A stretch of 64,000 nucleotides of DNA, taken from the NCBI RefSeq assembly GCF_002263495.1, contig NZ_CP022753.1, positions 496,001 through 560,000 on the forward strand. The letters are read 5' to 3'. Position numbers and translations under genes: made by a program. Below the pieces are notes generated by a model. The model was not told the DNA's origin and made no database searches. It worked only from the letters and a program-made list of their open reading frames with translations. Source of the DNA: Nocardiopsis gilva YIM 90087 (lineage in GTDB: Bacteria; Actinomycetota; Actinomycetes; Streptosporangiales; Streptosporangiaceae). Each line of letters starts with the position of its first letter. Within the stretch, counting starts at the first letter, position 1. Below are positions 1 through 10,978 of this stretch, piece by piece.

Positions 1-1504
<1,504 letters not shown>

Positions 1505-1881
1505 GTCGTGAACTGTTCCTCGTATCTCCGCGGTGGCGGTGGTGGTCCGCCGTCACCTGGTGAGTTCTCGTGCCTGGTGCCTTACCACTCGTCTTCCACA
1601 GCCGGATCCGCGTCCGCGGACCTCGTGGCGGCGCGAGCTTGCGCTGTACCATCCTGGATGTTCGCCGCGTCCGATGGCACCCGAATCCCGCCGATCGGTA
1701 CCGGAGTGTAGTTCTCCGACGGTCAGCTTATCGGAGTGCACCTAACGCCTCGCGGATCACCTGGCTCACCACAGACAACTCGGCGGTTTGTCCCCGCGGC
1801 CGTCCGGGTGTCCGTTCTTCCTGCTTGTGGGGGGTTGCCCGCCTCGACGCTACCCGGTCAGCAAGCACTAGCCGGTCAGCA
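1505..1881. other. Intergenic region between the second pbpA and pknB
   Basis: 377 bases without a credible gene. It should hold the pknB promoter. A short inverted repeat (CTCCGA at 1714-1719 and TCGGAG at 1731-1736) is the only hairpin I see. Next to the pbpA stop the decamer CCGGTCAGCA occurs three times (1854-1863, 1872-1881, 1886-1895). Confidence 0.5.
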
Positions 1882-3327
1882 TTAGCCGGTCAGCACTGCC
1901 TCCATCATCGACTTGGCGATGGGTGCGGCCAGCGTTCCCCCGCTGCCGCCGCCGTTCTCGACCACGACCGCCACGGCGATCTCCGGATCGTCGGCGGGGG
2001 CGAAGGAGATGAACCAGTTGTGCGTCGGTCCGGCGTTCTCGGCGGTCCCGGTCTTGCCCGCCACCTCGATTCCCGGGATGGCCCCGCTGCGCCCGGACCC
2101 CTCGGCGCCCTCGGTGACAGCGACCATCATCCGCGTCAGCTGCTCGGCGGTCTGTGAGCTCACCGCGTCGCTGTACTTCCGCGGAGTCGTCTGGACGATC
2201 GTCTCCAGATCGGCGTCGGTGGCACGGTCCACGAGGTAGGGCTTCATGACGTCGCCGTCGTTGGCGACCCCCGCCGCGACCATCGCCATCTGCAGCGGCG
2301 TGGCCCGCACGTCGAACTGGCCGATGCCCGTCTGGGCGAGACTGCTGCCGCCCATCCCCGCGGGGTAGACGCTCTCCGCGACCGGAGAGGGGATCTCCAG
2401 GTCCTCCCGGCCGAAGCCGAACGCCTCGGCCTGCTCGCGCATCCTGTCCTCGCCGAGCGTCAGCGCCCAGTTGGCCATCGAGGTGTTGCAGGAGATCTCG
2501 ATGGAGTGCGCCAGTGTGTCCGGGGAACCCCCGTTGCACGGTCCGCTGAACGCGTTGGGCAGGGTCCCGCCCTGCGGAAGGTCGAGCACGGCCGGGGCCG
2601 GCTGGGTGGACTCGGGGGTGGCTCCGTCCTCCAGTGCCGCAGCTGCGGTGACGACCTTGAAGACCGAACCGGGCGGGTAGGTCTCGTTGAACGCACGGTT
2701 GAGCAGCGGCTGGCTGTCCGCTTCCGACAGCTCCTCCCAGCGCGCCGCCGCTGCCTCCGCCTCGGTCACACTGGTCACCTCGGCGGGGTCGAAGACGGGC
2801 ACGGAGTACGCGGCCAGCACCGCCCCGCTCGACGGGTCCAGCGCGACGGCCGCCCCGTTGCGCCCCAGCTGGGCGAGGCCGTCCCGGGCGGCCCGCTGCA
2901 CGCGAGGATCGATGGTCATCTCGACGGTCGCGCCGGTGCGGGGTTCGCCCGTGAGGATGTCGATGAAGTTCCGCACCGCCAGCCGGTCGTCGGTTCCGTT
3001 GAGCAGCTTGTTCTCGCTCGCCTCGATACCGGACTCTCCGGTGGTCCGGAAGGTGCCCACGACATGCGCGTACAGCGTCCCCTCGGGGTACTCGCGCTGG
3101 TACTGCACGGTGTTGCCGTCCTCGAAGGGCGTGGAGAAGGCGACCCTCGACTCCCCGATAACGATGGGCCCGCGCGGCTCCCGCAACCGGTCGAGGTAGC
3201 GCCGCGTGTTGTGCGGGCTCTCCCGCAGCTCCTCGGCCTGGAACCCCTGGATCCACGTGACGTTGAGCAGCAGCACGACGAACAGCGCCATGACGAACAC
3301 CGACAGCCGGCGGATGGACTGGTTCAT
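1882..3327 (-). CDS. pbpA: Class B penicillin-binding protein (PbpA-type transpeptidase), second copy
   Basis: D,D-transpeptidase that cross-links peptidoglycan, partner of the RodA/FtsW glycosyltransferase encoded just upstream. 481 residues. One N-terminal membrane anchor (residues about 7-28), a PBP dimerisation region, then the transpeptidase domain with SVFK (SxxK nucleophile), SCN and KTGTAEN motifs. The ATG at 3327 overlaps the rodA stop as ATGA; the longer upstream frame is only read-through of rodA sequence. It is a close paralogue of the 6725-8164 protein: same length, same motifs, same N-terminal block. Three CCGGTCAGCA repeats follow the stop and create successive stop codons. Best read as part of a duplicated rodA-pbpA pair placed between pknA and pknB. 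Confidence 0.93.
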   Translation of the reverse strand: MNQSIRRLSVFVMALFVVLLLNVTWIQGFQAEELRESPHNTRRYLDRLREPRGPIVIGESRVAFSTPFEDGNTVQYQREYPEGTLYAHVVGTFRTTGESGIEASENKLLNGTDDRLAVRNFIDILTGEPRTGATVEMTIDPRVQRAARDGLAQLGRNGAAVALDPSSGAVLAAYSVPVFDPAEVTSVTEAEAAAARWEELSEADSQPLLNRAFNETYPPGSVFKVVTAAAALEDGATPESTQPAPAVLDLPQGGTLPNAFSGPCNGGSPDTLAHSIEISCNTSMANWALTLGEDRMREQAEAFGFGREDLEIPSPVAESVYPAGMGGSSLAQTGIGQFDVRATPLQMAMVAAGVANDGDVMKPYLVDRATDADLETIVQTTPRKYSDAVSSQTAEQLTRMMVAVTEGAEGSGRSGAIPGIEVAGKTGTAENAGPTHNWFISFAPADDPEIAVAVVVENGGGSGGTLAAPIAKSMMEAVLTG

Positions 3328-4727
3328 CGCGAGATCACCTGGGTCGCGCCCTCGTCCTGGATGGCCTGCGGGGCCGGTTTGCGCGCGTTGTTGCTCATCC
3401 GCACCAGCAGCGCGAGGATGATCCAACTCGACAGCAGCGCCGAGCCGCCCTTGGCCACGAACGGAATGGTCGCGCCGGTCAGCGGGATGACCCGGGTGAC
3501 GCCCCCGATGACGACGAACGTCTGGAACCCCAGGAGGAAGGCCAGGCCCGAGGCGCACATCTTGACGAACAGCTCTTGGGACGCCAGAGCGGTCCGCAGC
3601 CCCCGCTCGACCAGCAGCGCCAGGACCAGCAGCATCGTCATGACCCCGGTGAGGCCGAGCTCCTCACCGAAGGCGGAGAAGATGAAGTCGTTCTGGACCT
3701 CGGGAACGAACCCCGGCTGCCCGCCGCCCAGCCCCGTGCCCAGCACACCGCCCTGGGCCATCGCGAACAGGCCGCGGACCAGCTGCTCGCTGTTGGCACC
3801 GATCGGGCCGTCGATGTTGCCGGGCGCGAACGGATGCAGCCACGTGTCGACCCGGACGGCGAAGTGCGAGACGACGAAGTAGAGCAGGTAGCAGGCGGCG
3901 AAGAAGGGCACCAGGCCGAGGACGAGCCATGACGCCCGCTGCGTCGCGACGTAGACCATCGCCAGGAACGTGCCGAACAGCAGCAGCGCCGTGCCCAGGT
4001 CGTTCATCAGACCAACCAGCACAATGATGCAGAAGCCCCACATGAACGCCATCGGGGCGGTGTCCCGAAGCCGGGGCAGGCCCAGGACCTTCACCGGCCC
4101 CACCTTGAACTGCCGGTTGACCAGGGACAGCGCATCCCGCTTCGCCACCATGTACCCGGCCAGGAAGATGATCAGCGCGATCTTGGCGAACTCCGAGGGC
4201 TGCAGCGCGGTGAAGCCGACGTTCAGCCACTGCCGGGCGCCGTTGACGGTCCTGCCGATGGGGTCGGGGAGCAGCGGCAGCAGAAGCAGCACGATCGCCC
4301 CCACCGCCATGATGTAGGGGTAGCGCTGCAGCTTCCGCGGGTCCCTCAGAAAGAACACGACCCCGGCGAAGACCGCCATGCTGATCGCGGTGAGCACCAG
4401 CTGGTTCGACGCGCTGCCCTTGTCGGTATCGCCGGTGGCCTCGAACAGCCGCCAGAGCATGGCGATGCCCAGGCCGTTGAGCAGCACGGCCAGCGGCAGC
4501 AGAAGTGGGTCGGACCACGGCGCGAAGAAGCGGATGAAGACGTGGGCCAGCAGCGCCAGCCCGCCGAAGAGCCCGCCATAGAAGAAGAGGCCGGGCGGCA
4601 TCTCGCCGTTGCGTGTGAGGCTCACCTCGATCATGGCGCCGAGCGTCAGGGCGATGGCGAACAGCGTCATCACCAGTTCGGCGTTGCGCCGTTTCACCGG
4701 TGGGAGTGCGGTAGGAGCTTCAGCCAC
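3324..4727 (-). CDS. rodA: RodA/FtsW-type peptidoglycan glycosyltransferase, second copy
   Basis: Polytopic SEDS-family membrane enzyme that polymerises lipid II into glycan strands. 467 residues with about ten membrane helices. The N-terminus TALPPVKRRNAELVMT is nearly identical to that of the 8161-9561 copy, and the family loop containing RQWL and QPSEFAKIALIIFLAGYM is present, as is the late GLTGVMTML helix. Start ATG at 4727. The stop overlaps the following pbpA start. Unlike the other copy it is not preceded by pstP but by a 381-base gap, so this pair is likely transcribed separately from the main kinase operon. Confidence 0.93.
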   Translation of the reverse strand: MAEAPTALPPVKRRNAELVMTLFAIALTLGAMIEVSLTRNGEMPPGLFFYGGLFGGLALLAHVFIRFFAPWSDPLLLPLAVLLNGLGIAMLWRLFEATGDTDKGSASNQLVLTAISMAVFAGVVFFLRDPRKLQRYPYIMAVGAIVLLLLPLLPDPIGRTVNGARQWLNVGFTALQPSEFAKIALIIFLAGYMVAKRDALSLVNRQFKVGPVKVLGLPRLRDTAPMAFMWGFCIIVLVGLMNDLGTALLLFGTFLAMVYVATQRASWLVLGLVPFFAACYLLYFVVSHFAVRVDTWLHPFAPGNIDGPIGANSEQLVRGLFAMAQGGVLGTGLGGGQPGFVPEVQNDFIFSAFGEELGLTGVMTMLLVLALLVERGLRTALASQELFVKMCASGLAFLLGFQTFVVIGGVTRVIPLTGATIPFVAKGGSALLSSWIILALLVRMSNNARKPAPQAIQDEGATQVISR

Positions 4728-4811
4728 AACGGCCTCCGCGAGGGCTTGCGCCGACCGGGGTGCCCTCTCCGATCGGCTCGTGGCCGTTCGGCCATGCCGA
4801 GATCCGCTTAC

Positions 4812-4829
4812 AGGGATCTATGTATCCCT
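4812..4829. promoter_or_regulatory. 6-6-6 inverted repeat upstream of second rodA
   Basis: AGGGAT and ATCCCT arms separated by six bases in an otherwise GC-rich gap, 85 bases before the rodA start. Position and symmetry suggest a protein-binding site; the factor is unknown and chance cannot be excluded. Confidence 0.3.
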
Positions 4830-5043
4830 ACCCGGCGCGTTCTAAGCCTTGGACCTCCCGTGCCCGGCAACGAGGGCGACCCCTGAGACGCGTGCGGTGA
4901 ATCGTGTCCTGATCGCGACCAATGCCCCGTCGCTTGCGCCCGGCTTGCCACAAGTTCCCCGCGTTGATCACGGTGAGGAGCCGGGTTCTGTCCGTTATGC
5001 CGGGAGAATTCCCGTGGTCATCGCGGGAGACGGCCATACGACA

Positions 5044-5081
5044 GTGGGCGAGCGCCGCCCTAAGGGGCCGTGCTCGCCCAC
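5044..5081 (-). terminator. Hairpin terminator after pknA
   Basis: Perfect 10-bp stem (GTGGGCGAGC / GCTCGCCCAC) with an 18-base loop, 28 bases past the pknA stop. No T-run follows, which is common in high-GC actinomycetes. Confidence 0.6.
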
Positions 5082-5108
5082 CGCGAGTTGTCGTTGCCGA
5101 ACGGGTCC

Positions 5109-6728
5109 TTAAAGCGTCCCTCCGGGGTCGCTCATCCCGGAATCGCCGCCGCTCCCGCTGTCGGATCCGCCGTTGTCGCCGCCGCCGTCTCCGCCACCGT
5201 TGTCGCCCCCGTTGCCGGAGTCGCCGTTACCGCCGCCGTTACCGTTGTCGCCGCCATTGCCGGGCTCGGTGGTGCTGTCGCCGCTGTCCGAACCGCCGTC
5301 GTCGTCCGGCTGGTCACCGGGACCGGGCGAGCTTCCGGTGCCCGGGCTCATGCTTTTCTCGGAGCCGGGCGACTGGCTCTGGCCACCGGTGTCGCGCTCG
5401 GGCTCCTGGTAGCCGCCGGGGTCGCTGTCCTGCTCCGGCTGCTGCTCGACCACCGGCGGCGGCGACTTGTCCTGGGAGGGCGAGGGGCTGGACTCTGTGG
5501 AAGGGCTCAGGCCCTGCTCGACTACGGGTCGGCCCTTGGCCTCCTGGTTGTTCCACAGGCTGCCCGCGATGGCCACACCCACGACCACGATCACCGCGGC
5601 GACGACCGCGGCGATGACGATCGGTGGGCTCGGCCGCCCGCGCCGACCGGTCCGTCGCCCGCCGGAGGGCGGAAGCGGCTGGACGCGGTCACCACCGTCA
5701 TCGGCGCCACGCGCAGACGCAGCCCCAGTGGCCGCGTAACTGCCGGTACGGGAGGCGGCGGGAACGGCGCCCGACGCCTGCGGCGACGTCTCGCCGTTCG
5801 CGCCGAACACGGCGGTCTGCCCGGGGTCGGCGATGTTCATGGCGGTCGTCGCGCCGCCCTGGTCCGAGTCGACGACGCCGCGCAGCCGCTGAGCGGCTTG
5901 GGCGACCTCGCCCGCCGATCCCGGCCGGTTGGCCGGGTCCTTCTCCAGCAGTCCGAGGACGAACGCGCGCAGCGCCTCCGGGATGTCCTCCGGGAGCGGT
6001 GGCGGAGGTTCGCGGGTGTGCGCCAGGGCCAGCGCCAGCGGGGTGTCCGAGGTGAACGGGGGCCGTCCGGCCAGGCACTCGTAGGCCACCACGCCGAGCG
6101 CGTAGATGTCGGACGCGCACGTCGCGGGACGCCCGGAGGCCTGCTCGGGGGAGATGTACTGGGCGGTGCCCATGACCATGCCGGTCTGGGTCAGGGTCAC
6201 CGACTCGTTGCCTCGGGCGATGCCGAAGTCGGTCAGCTTGACCGCGCCGTCCTCGGTCACCAGCAGGTTGCCCGGCTTGATGTCGCGGTGGATCACCCCG
6301 CGCACGTGCGCGGCGGCCAGCGCCGCAGCGGACTGGCTGATGATGTCGAGGGTGATGCTGGGCTCTAGGCCCTCGTTGCGCTTGAGAATGGAGGACAGCG
6401 GTTCGCCGGGGACCAGCTCCATGACGATGAAGGCCCGGTCGTCCTGCTCGCCGTAGTCGTACACCTGGGCGATGCCCGGGTGCGACAGACCCGCCGTGAT
6501 CCGCCCCTCGGTGCGGAACCGCTCCCGGGCGGTGGGCTCCGCCATCTGCGCCGGGTGTAGCAGCTTCACCGCGACCGAGCGGTTGAGCAGGCTGTCGGTC
6601 GCCTGCCATACGGCGCCCATGCCGCCCGACCCGATCTGCTCGTTCAGCCGGTAGCGGCCGTTGAGGATGAGGTCCTGGAGATCGCTGGAACCGGAGGGTC
6701 CCGGGGAGTCCGCTCCGTTGTCGCTCAC
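5109..6728 (-). CDS. pknA: Serine/threonine protein kinase without PASTA repeats (PknA-type)
   Basis: Membrane Ser/Thr kinase of the growth-control cluster, 539 residues. Kinase domain about residues 25-285 with GSGGMGAV loop, K55 in SVAVKLL, HRDIKPGNLL and DFGIARG. A Ser/Ala/Gly-rich linker leads to one membrane helix (IVIAAVVAAVIVVVGVAI). The roughly 150-residue outside tail is low complexity: Ser/Pro/Gln-rich, then a Gly/Asn/Asp/Ser-rich end of repeated GGDNG-like units. No PASTA domain is seen, matching PknA rather than PknB. ATG at 6728 overlaps the pbpA stop (ATGA), and a hairpin terminator follows the gene. The repetitive tail may be length-variable between strains. Confidence 0.93.
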   Translation of the reverse strand: MSDNGADSPGPSGSSDLQDLILNGRYRLNEQIGSGGMGAVWQATDSLLNRSVAVKLLHPAQMAEPTARERFRTEGRITAGLSHPGIAQVYDYGEQDDRAFIVMELVPGEPLSSILKRNEGLEPSITLDIISQSAAALAAAHVRGVIHRDIKPGNLLVTEDGAVKLTDFGIARGNESVTLTQTGMVMGTAQYISPEQASGRPATCASDIYALGVVAYECLAGRPPFTSDTPLALALAHTREPPPPLPEDIPEALRAFVLGLLEKDPANRPGSAGEVAQAAQRLRGVVDSDQGGATTAMNIADPGQTAVFGANGETSPQASGAVPAASRTGSYAATGAASARGADDGGDRVQPLPPSGGRRTGRRGRPSPPIVIAAVVAAVIVVVGVAIAGSLWNNQEAKGRPVVEQGLSPSTESSPSPSQDKSPPPVVEQQPEQDSDPGGYQEPERDTGGQSQSPGSEKSMSPGTGSSPGPGDQPDDDGGSDSGDSTTEPGNGGDNGNGGGNGDSGNGGDNGGGDGGGDNGGSDSGSGGDSGMSDPGGTL

Positions 6729-8164
6729 TCGTTGATCACCGCCTCCATCATCTTCTTTGCGATGGGAGCGGCGAGCTTGCCGCCGCTGACGTTGCCGCGC
6801 TCCACGACGACCGCCACGGCGATCTGCGGGTCGTCGGCGGGCGCGAAGGAGATGAACCAGTTGTGCGTAGAGCCGTCGCCGACCTCGGCGGTACCGGTCT
6901 TGCCGGCCACCTTGACGCCGGGGATGGCGCCTTGCGGACCCGACGCGTCCGGGCCCTCGGTGACCAGGACCATCATCTGCTTCAGGTACTCCGCGGTCTG
7001 GGCGCTGACGGCGGTGGAGAGTCTCTCCTGCTGGGCCGACTCGACGACGGACAGGTCGGCGTCCTTGACCGAATCCACCAGGTAGGGCTTCATGACCTCG
7101 CCGTCGTTGGCGATGCCCGAGGCGACCATGGCCATCTGCAGCGGGGTCGCCTCGTTGTTCGCCTGGCCGATCCCGGCGCGCCCCAGGGTGTTGCGGTCGG
7201 TCTCGGCCGGGGCGAGGCTCTCCGTGACGGGAAGGGGCGTCTTGATCTCATCGCCGTTGAAGCCGAACGCCGACGCCTGGTCGGACAGCTTCTGGCCGCC
7301 CACCTTGATCGCCCAGTTGGCCATCGAGGTGTTGCAGGACTGCTCGATGGAGTGCGCCAGCGAGTCGGGGGAACCCCCGTTGCACGGCCCATTCCAGGCG
7401 TTGGGCAGCGGAGCGCCCAGGTCCAGCGAGGCGGGGGCGTCCATGGTGGACTCCGGCGTCGCCCCGTCCTCCAGGGCGGCGGCCGCCGTGATCACCTTGA
7501 AGGTCGAGCCCGGCGGGTAGCGCTCGTTGAACGCCCGGTTGAGCAGCGGCCTGTTCTCGCTCTCCTGCAGCTCCTGCCACTTCTTCAGGGAGCCCTCGGC
7601 ATCGGTGACGCTGGTCACCTCGTTGGGGTCGAAGGTGGGGACGCTGGCGGAGGCGAGGATGGCGCCGGTCTTCGGGTTGAGCGCGACCGCGGCGCCGTTC
7701 TTGCCGAGCGCGCTGAGCCCGTCCAGCGCGGCCTTCTGCACCTTGGGGTTGATGGTCAGCTCGACACTGGCGCCCTGCTTCTCCTCGCCGGTGAGGGTGT
7801 CGACGAAGTTCCGCACGGCGAGCCGGTCGTCGTCACCGGTGAGCAGGGCGTTCTGCGCCTCCTCGATGCCGGTGGCGCCGCTGGTGGAGAACGTGCCCAC
7901 GACGTGGGCGTACAGCGGCCCCTCGGGGTAGGTGCGCTGGAGGTCGTCGCTGTCGCCGCCCACCGGTTCGGACTTGGCGACCTCCTCCTTGCCGATGACG
8001 ATCGAGCCGCGCGGCTCCGTCAACCGGTCGACGTACTGCCGGTTGTTGTGCGGGTTGGTGCGCAGCGCCTCCGCCTGGAACACCTGGATCCACGTGACGT
8101 TGAGCAGCAGCACGCCGAACAGGGCCAGCGCGAAGACGGCGAGGCGGCGGATCGGTGTGTTCAT
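6725..8164 (-). CDS. pbpA: Class B penicillin-binding protein (PbpA-type transpeptidase), main-operon copy
   Basis: Peptidoglycan D,D-transpeptidase, 479 residues. N-terminal anchor (about residues 8-24), dimerisation region, then transpeptidase motifs S220-TF-K223, SCN at 276-278 and KTG at 422-424. ATG at 8164 overlaps the rodA stop by four bases and its own stop overlaps the pknA start, so translation is coupled along rodA-pbpA-pknA. This is the copy in the conserved actinobacterial position. The second copy at 1882-3327 shares the whole architecture. Confidence 0.95.
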   Translation of the reverse strand: MNTPIRRLAVFALALFGVLLLNVTWIQVFQAEALRTNPHNNRQYVDRLTEPRGSIVIGKEEVAKSEPVGGDSDDLQRTYPEGPLYAHVVGTFSTSGATGIEEAQNALLTGDDDRLAVRNFVDTLTGEEKQGASVELTINPKVQKAALDGLSALGKNGAAVALNPKTGAILASASVPTFDPNEVTSVTDAEGSLKKWQELQESENRPLLNRAFNERYPPGSTFKVITAAAALEDGATPESTMDAPASLDLGAPLPNAWNGPCNGGSPDSLAHSIEQSCNTSMANWAIKVGGQKLSDQASAFGFNGDEIKTPLPVTESLAPAETDRNTLGRAGIGQANNEATPLQMAMVASGIANDGEVMKPYLVDSVKDADLSVVESAQQERLSTAVSAQTAEYLKQMMVLVTEGPDASGPQGAIPGVKVAGKTGTAEVGDGSTHNWFISFAPADDPQIAVAVVVERGNVSGGKLAAPIAKKMMEAVINE

Positions 8165-9561
8165 CGCGAGATCACCTGTGTCATGCCTTCGTCCTGGATG
8201 GCCTGGGGCGCCGGCTTACGGGCGTTGTTGCTCATCCGCATCAGCAGGGCGAGCATGACCCAGCTCGACAGCAGCGCGGACCCGCCCTTGGCAACGAACG
8301 GGATGGTGGCACCCGTCATCGGGATGACCCGGGTGACACCGCCGATGACGACGAAGGTCTGGAACGCCATCAGGAAGGCGATGCCCGAGGCGAGCATCTT
8401 GATGAAGATCTCCTTGGACGCCAGCGCGATCCGCATGCCGCGCTCCACCAGCAGCGCGAGCGCCATCAGCATCACCATGATGCCGGTCAAACCCAGCTCC
8501 TCGCCGAAGGCGGAGAAAATAAAGTCGTTCTGCACCTCGGGGACGAACCCGGGCTTGCCGCCGCCCAGACCGGAGCCGAACAGCCCGCCCTCGGCCATGG
8601 CGAACAGTCCGCGGACCAGCTGCTGGCTGTTGGCGCCGAGAGGGCCGTTGATGATGCCGTCCGCGAACGGGTGCAGCCAGGTGTCCACACGGACGCTGAA
8701 GTGGTGCACCAGCGGGTACAGCGCGAAGCAGGCGGCCAGGAACGGCACCAGGCCGAGGAGGATCCACGAGGAGCGGTGCGTCGCCACGTAGATCATCGCC
8801 AGGAAGGTGCCGAACAGCAGCAGGGACGTGCCCAGGTCGTTCATCACGCCGACCATCACGATGATGCAGAACCCCCACATGGCCGCGAGGGGGGCCAGGT
8901 CGCGCATCCGCGGGAGGTCGAGCACCTTCAGCGGGCCGACCTTGATCTCCTTGCTGGCCAGGGAGAGCACGTCGCGCTTGCTCACCATGTACCCGGACAG
9001 GAAGACGACCAGGGCGAGCTTGGCGAACTCCGAGGGCTGCAGCGAGGTGAAGCCGAGGGAGATCCACTGCCGGGCGCCGTTGATGGTCTGGCCCAGGCCC
9101 GGGACCAGCGGGAGCAGCAGCAGGATGATGGCGCTGAGCCCCATGATGTAGGGGTAGCGCTGCAGCGTGCGCGGCTCCTTCAGGAAGAAGATGATCCCCG
9201 CGAACACGGCCATGCTGATCGCGGTGAGCACCAGCTGGCTCATCGCGCTGCCCTTGTCGGTGTCGCCGGTGGCCTCGAACAGCCGCCAGAGCATGGCGAT
9301 GCCCAGGCCGTTGAGCAGCACGGCCAGCGGCAGCAGCAGCGGGTCGGACCAGGGTGCGAAGAAGCGGATGAAGACGTGGGCGAGGATCGCCAGCCCGCCG
9401 AAGAGCCCCGCGTAGAGGAAGAGGTCGGGCGGCATCTCGTTGTTGCGGGTGAGGCCCGCCTCGATCATCGCGAACAGGGTGATGGCGATGGCGAACAGCG
9501 TCATCACCAGTTCCGCGTTGCGCCGTTTCACCGGCGGCAGCGCGGTCTGAGGTTCACTCAT
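8161..9561 (-). CDS. rodA: RodA/FtsW-type peptidoglycan glycosyltransferase, main-operon copy
   Basis: SEDS-family polytopic enzyme that polymerises lipid II, 466 residues, about ten membrane helices, partner of the adjacent PbpA. I chose the ATG at 9561 (MSEPQTALPPVKRRN) rather than an in-frame GTG 33 bases upstream, because the N-terminus then matches the other copy and GGGGGAC sits as ribosome-binding site. This start overlaps the pstP stop by eight bases. QPSEFAKLALVVFLSGYM and the conserved C-terminal block ending in KPAPQAIQDEG are shared with the 3324-4727 copy. Confidence 0.94.
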   Translation of the reverse strand: MSEPQTALPPVKRRNAELVMTLFAIAITLFAMIEAGLTRNNEMPPDLFLYAGLFGGLAILAHVFIRFFAPWSDPLLLPLAVLLNGLGIAMLWRLFEATGDTDKGSAMSQLVLTAISMAVFAGIIFFLKEPRTLQRYPYIMGLSAIILLLLPLVPGLGQTINGARQWISLGFTSLQPSEFAKLALVVFLSGYMVSKRDVLSLASKEIKVGPLKVLDLPRMRDLAPLAAMWGFCIIVMVGVMNDLGTSLLLFGTFLAMIYVATHRSSWILLGLVPFLAACFALYPLVHHFSVRVDTWLHPFADGIINGPLGANSQQLVRGLFAMAEGGLFGSGLGGGKPGFVPEVQNDFIFSAFGEELGLTGIMVMLMALALLVERGMRIALASKEIFIKMLASGIAFLMAFQTFVVIGGVTRVIPMTGATIPFVAKGGSALLSSWVMLALLMRMSNNARKPAPQAIQDEGMTQVISR

Positions 9562-10978
9562 TGCGTCCCCCGGGGGTGGGCGCACCACTCGCACCGCTCT
9601 CCCCGGGCGCGGTGCCGGGGAGGTTCGGGGAATCGGTGGCCCCGTCCTTGGCGTCGTCGGCGGCGTCCTTGGCCTTGTCGTCCTGGGCCGTGCCCGTGTC
9701 AGCCGGCATACCGCAGGACTCGGGGTCGCGCTCGCAGTCCTGTGCCTTGCCGCGCAGTTCCTCGACCCGCGCGTCGGCCGCCTTGCGGTCGTCCATGGGG
9801 ATGGTGTTGTTGACCGCGTTGCGCTCGTTCTCCGGGAGCCGGTCGAGCGGGACCTTGGTGTCCAGGATCTCCTCGGCCAGGCTGTAACCGGCGATGTCGG
9901 TGTTGATGCCCTGGAAGATGGCGACGCTCTTGTCGTCGGCGGAGGGGCCGATGAAGTACTGGGAGTTGATGTAGTTGGAGCCGAAGTAGTACCCGCCCCC
10001 GGCCAGGAGCGCGACGACCACCACGAACGGGATGACCATCGGCCACCATCGGCGGGTGCGCGGCTCGGGATCGGGGTCGTCGTCGTTCGCGTCGAACTCC
10101 GGCGGCCGGGTCATCTCGGCGGTGTCGCTACCGCGGCTGTTGTTGAGGCCCTGCGCGCGCCCGGCGGGGGTGTCGGGCGTCATGATGGGCTCGCGCCGCT
10201 GGTCGGCCGCGCCGACGACCATCGGCTCCTGCGTGGGGCCGCGGGGGTCGGTCGCGGTGTCGATGACGTCGGCGACGACGCACGTGATGTTGTCGGGTCC
10301 GCCGCCGCGGTTGGCGAGGTCGATCAGCCGCCGCGCCGCGGCGTCGGGGTTGGCCTCGGACGCCAGGGTCTCGTGGATCGTCTCCTTGCTGACGATGCCG
10401 GACAGGCCGTCGGAGCACAGGAGGTAGCGGTCGCCCACCCGGGCCTCACTGACGGAGATGTCCGGGTCGACCTGGCTGCGGCCGTCGAGCGCGCGCAGCA
10501 GCAGGGACCGCTGGGGGTGGGTGGCGACTTCCTCCTCGGTGATCTTCCCCTCGTCGACGAGCGTCTGCACCAGCGTGTGGTCGTGGGTGATCTGCCCGAA
10601 CTCGCCCTCGCGCAGGAGGTAGGCGCGGGAGTCGCCGACGTGGATCATGGCCACGCGTGCGCCGGACCACAGCATCGCGGTGAGGGTCGTCCCCATGTTC
10701 TCCAGCCGGGGCTCCTCGCGGACCCGCTGGGCGAGGGAGGAGTTGGCCAGGTCGACCGCCTGCTGGAGGGAGGAGGCCATTTCGTCGGTGGGAGGGACGT
10801 CTTCGTCGAGCGCCATGAGCGTCGAGATGGCGATCGAGCTCGCGATCTCGCCGCCCGCGTGCCCGCCCATCCCGTCGGCGACCGCGAGGATGTAGGGGCC
10901 GGCGTAGGCGGAGTCCTCGTTGCCTTCGCGAAGGCATCCCACGTCGGAGTACGCGGCGTAGCGGAGAGCGATTGTCAT
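9554..10978 (-). CDS. pstP: PP2C-family Ser/Thr protein phosphatase
   Basis: Metal-dependent phosphatase that removes phosphates from PknA/PknB and their substrates. 474 residues. The PP2C domain spans about residues 1-240 with the metal-binding segments EGNEDSAYAG, VADGMGGHAGGE, GDSRAYLL, CSDGLSG and GGPDNITCVV. One membrane helix follows at about 320-340 (MVIPFVVVVALLAGGGYYF). The outside tail ends in an acidic, Pro/Gly-rich segment. ATG at 10978 overlaps the fhaB stop as ATGA. Confidence 0.96.
   Translation of the reverse strand: MTIALRYAAYSDVGCLREGNEDSAYAGPYILAVADGMGGHAGGEIASSIAISTLMALDEDVPPTDEMASSLQQAVDLANSSLAQRVREEPRLENMGTTLTAMLWSGARVAMIHVGDSRAYLLREGEFGQITHDHTLVQTLVDEGKITEEEVATHPQRSLLLRALDGRSQVDPDISVSEARVGDRYLLCSDGLSGIVSKETIHETLASEANPDAAARRLIDLANRGGGPDNITCVVADVIDTATDPRGPTQEPMVVGAADQRREPIMTPDTPAGRAQGLNNSRGSDTAEMTRPPEFDANDDDPDPEPRTRRWWPMVIPFVVVVALLAGGGYYFGSNYINSQYFIGPSADDKSVAIFQGINTDIAGYSLAEEILDTKVPLDRLPENERNAVNNTIPMDDRKAADARVEELRGKAQDCERDPESCGMPADTGTAQDDKAKDAADDAKDGATDSPNLPGTAPGESGASGAPTPGGRNE

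Larger units (their letters stand above)
4728..5108. other. Intergenic region between pknA and the second rodA-pbpA pair
   Basis: 381 bases with no credible gene. It holds the pknA terminator hairpin (5044-5081) and, 85 bases before rodA, an inverted repeat AGGGAT-N6-ATCCCT at 4812-4829 that could be an operator or part of the promoter for the second rodA-pbpA pair. Confidence 0.5.

Noticed and set aside
6863-8791. Long plus-strand frame (642 codons) opposite pbpA and rodA
   Set aside because: It mirrors well-supported minus-strand genes, has Arg/Gly/Asp/His-rich composition typical of antisense GC-rich frames, and no domain.
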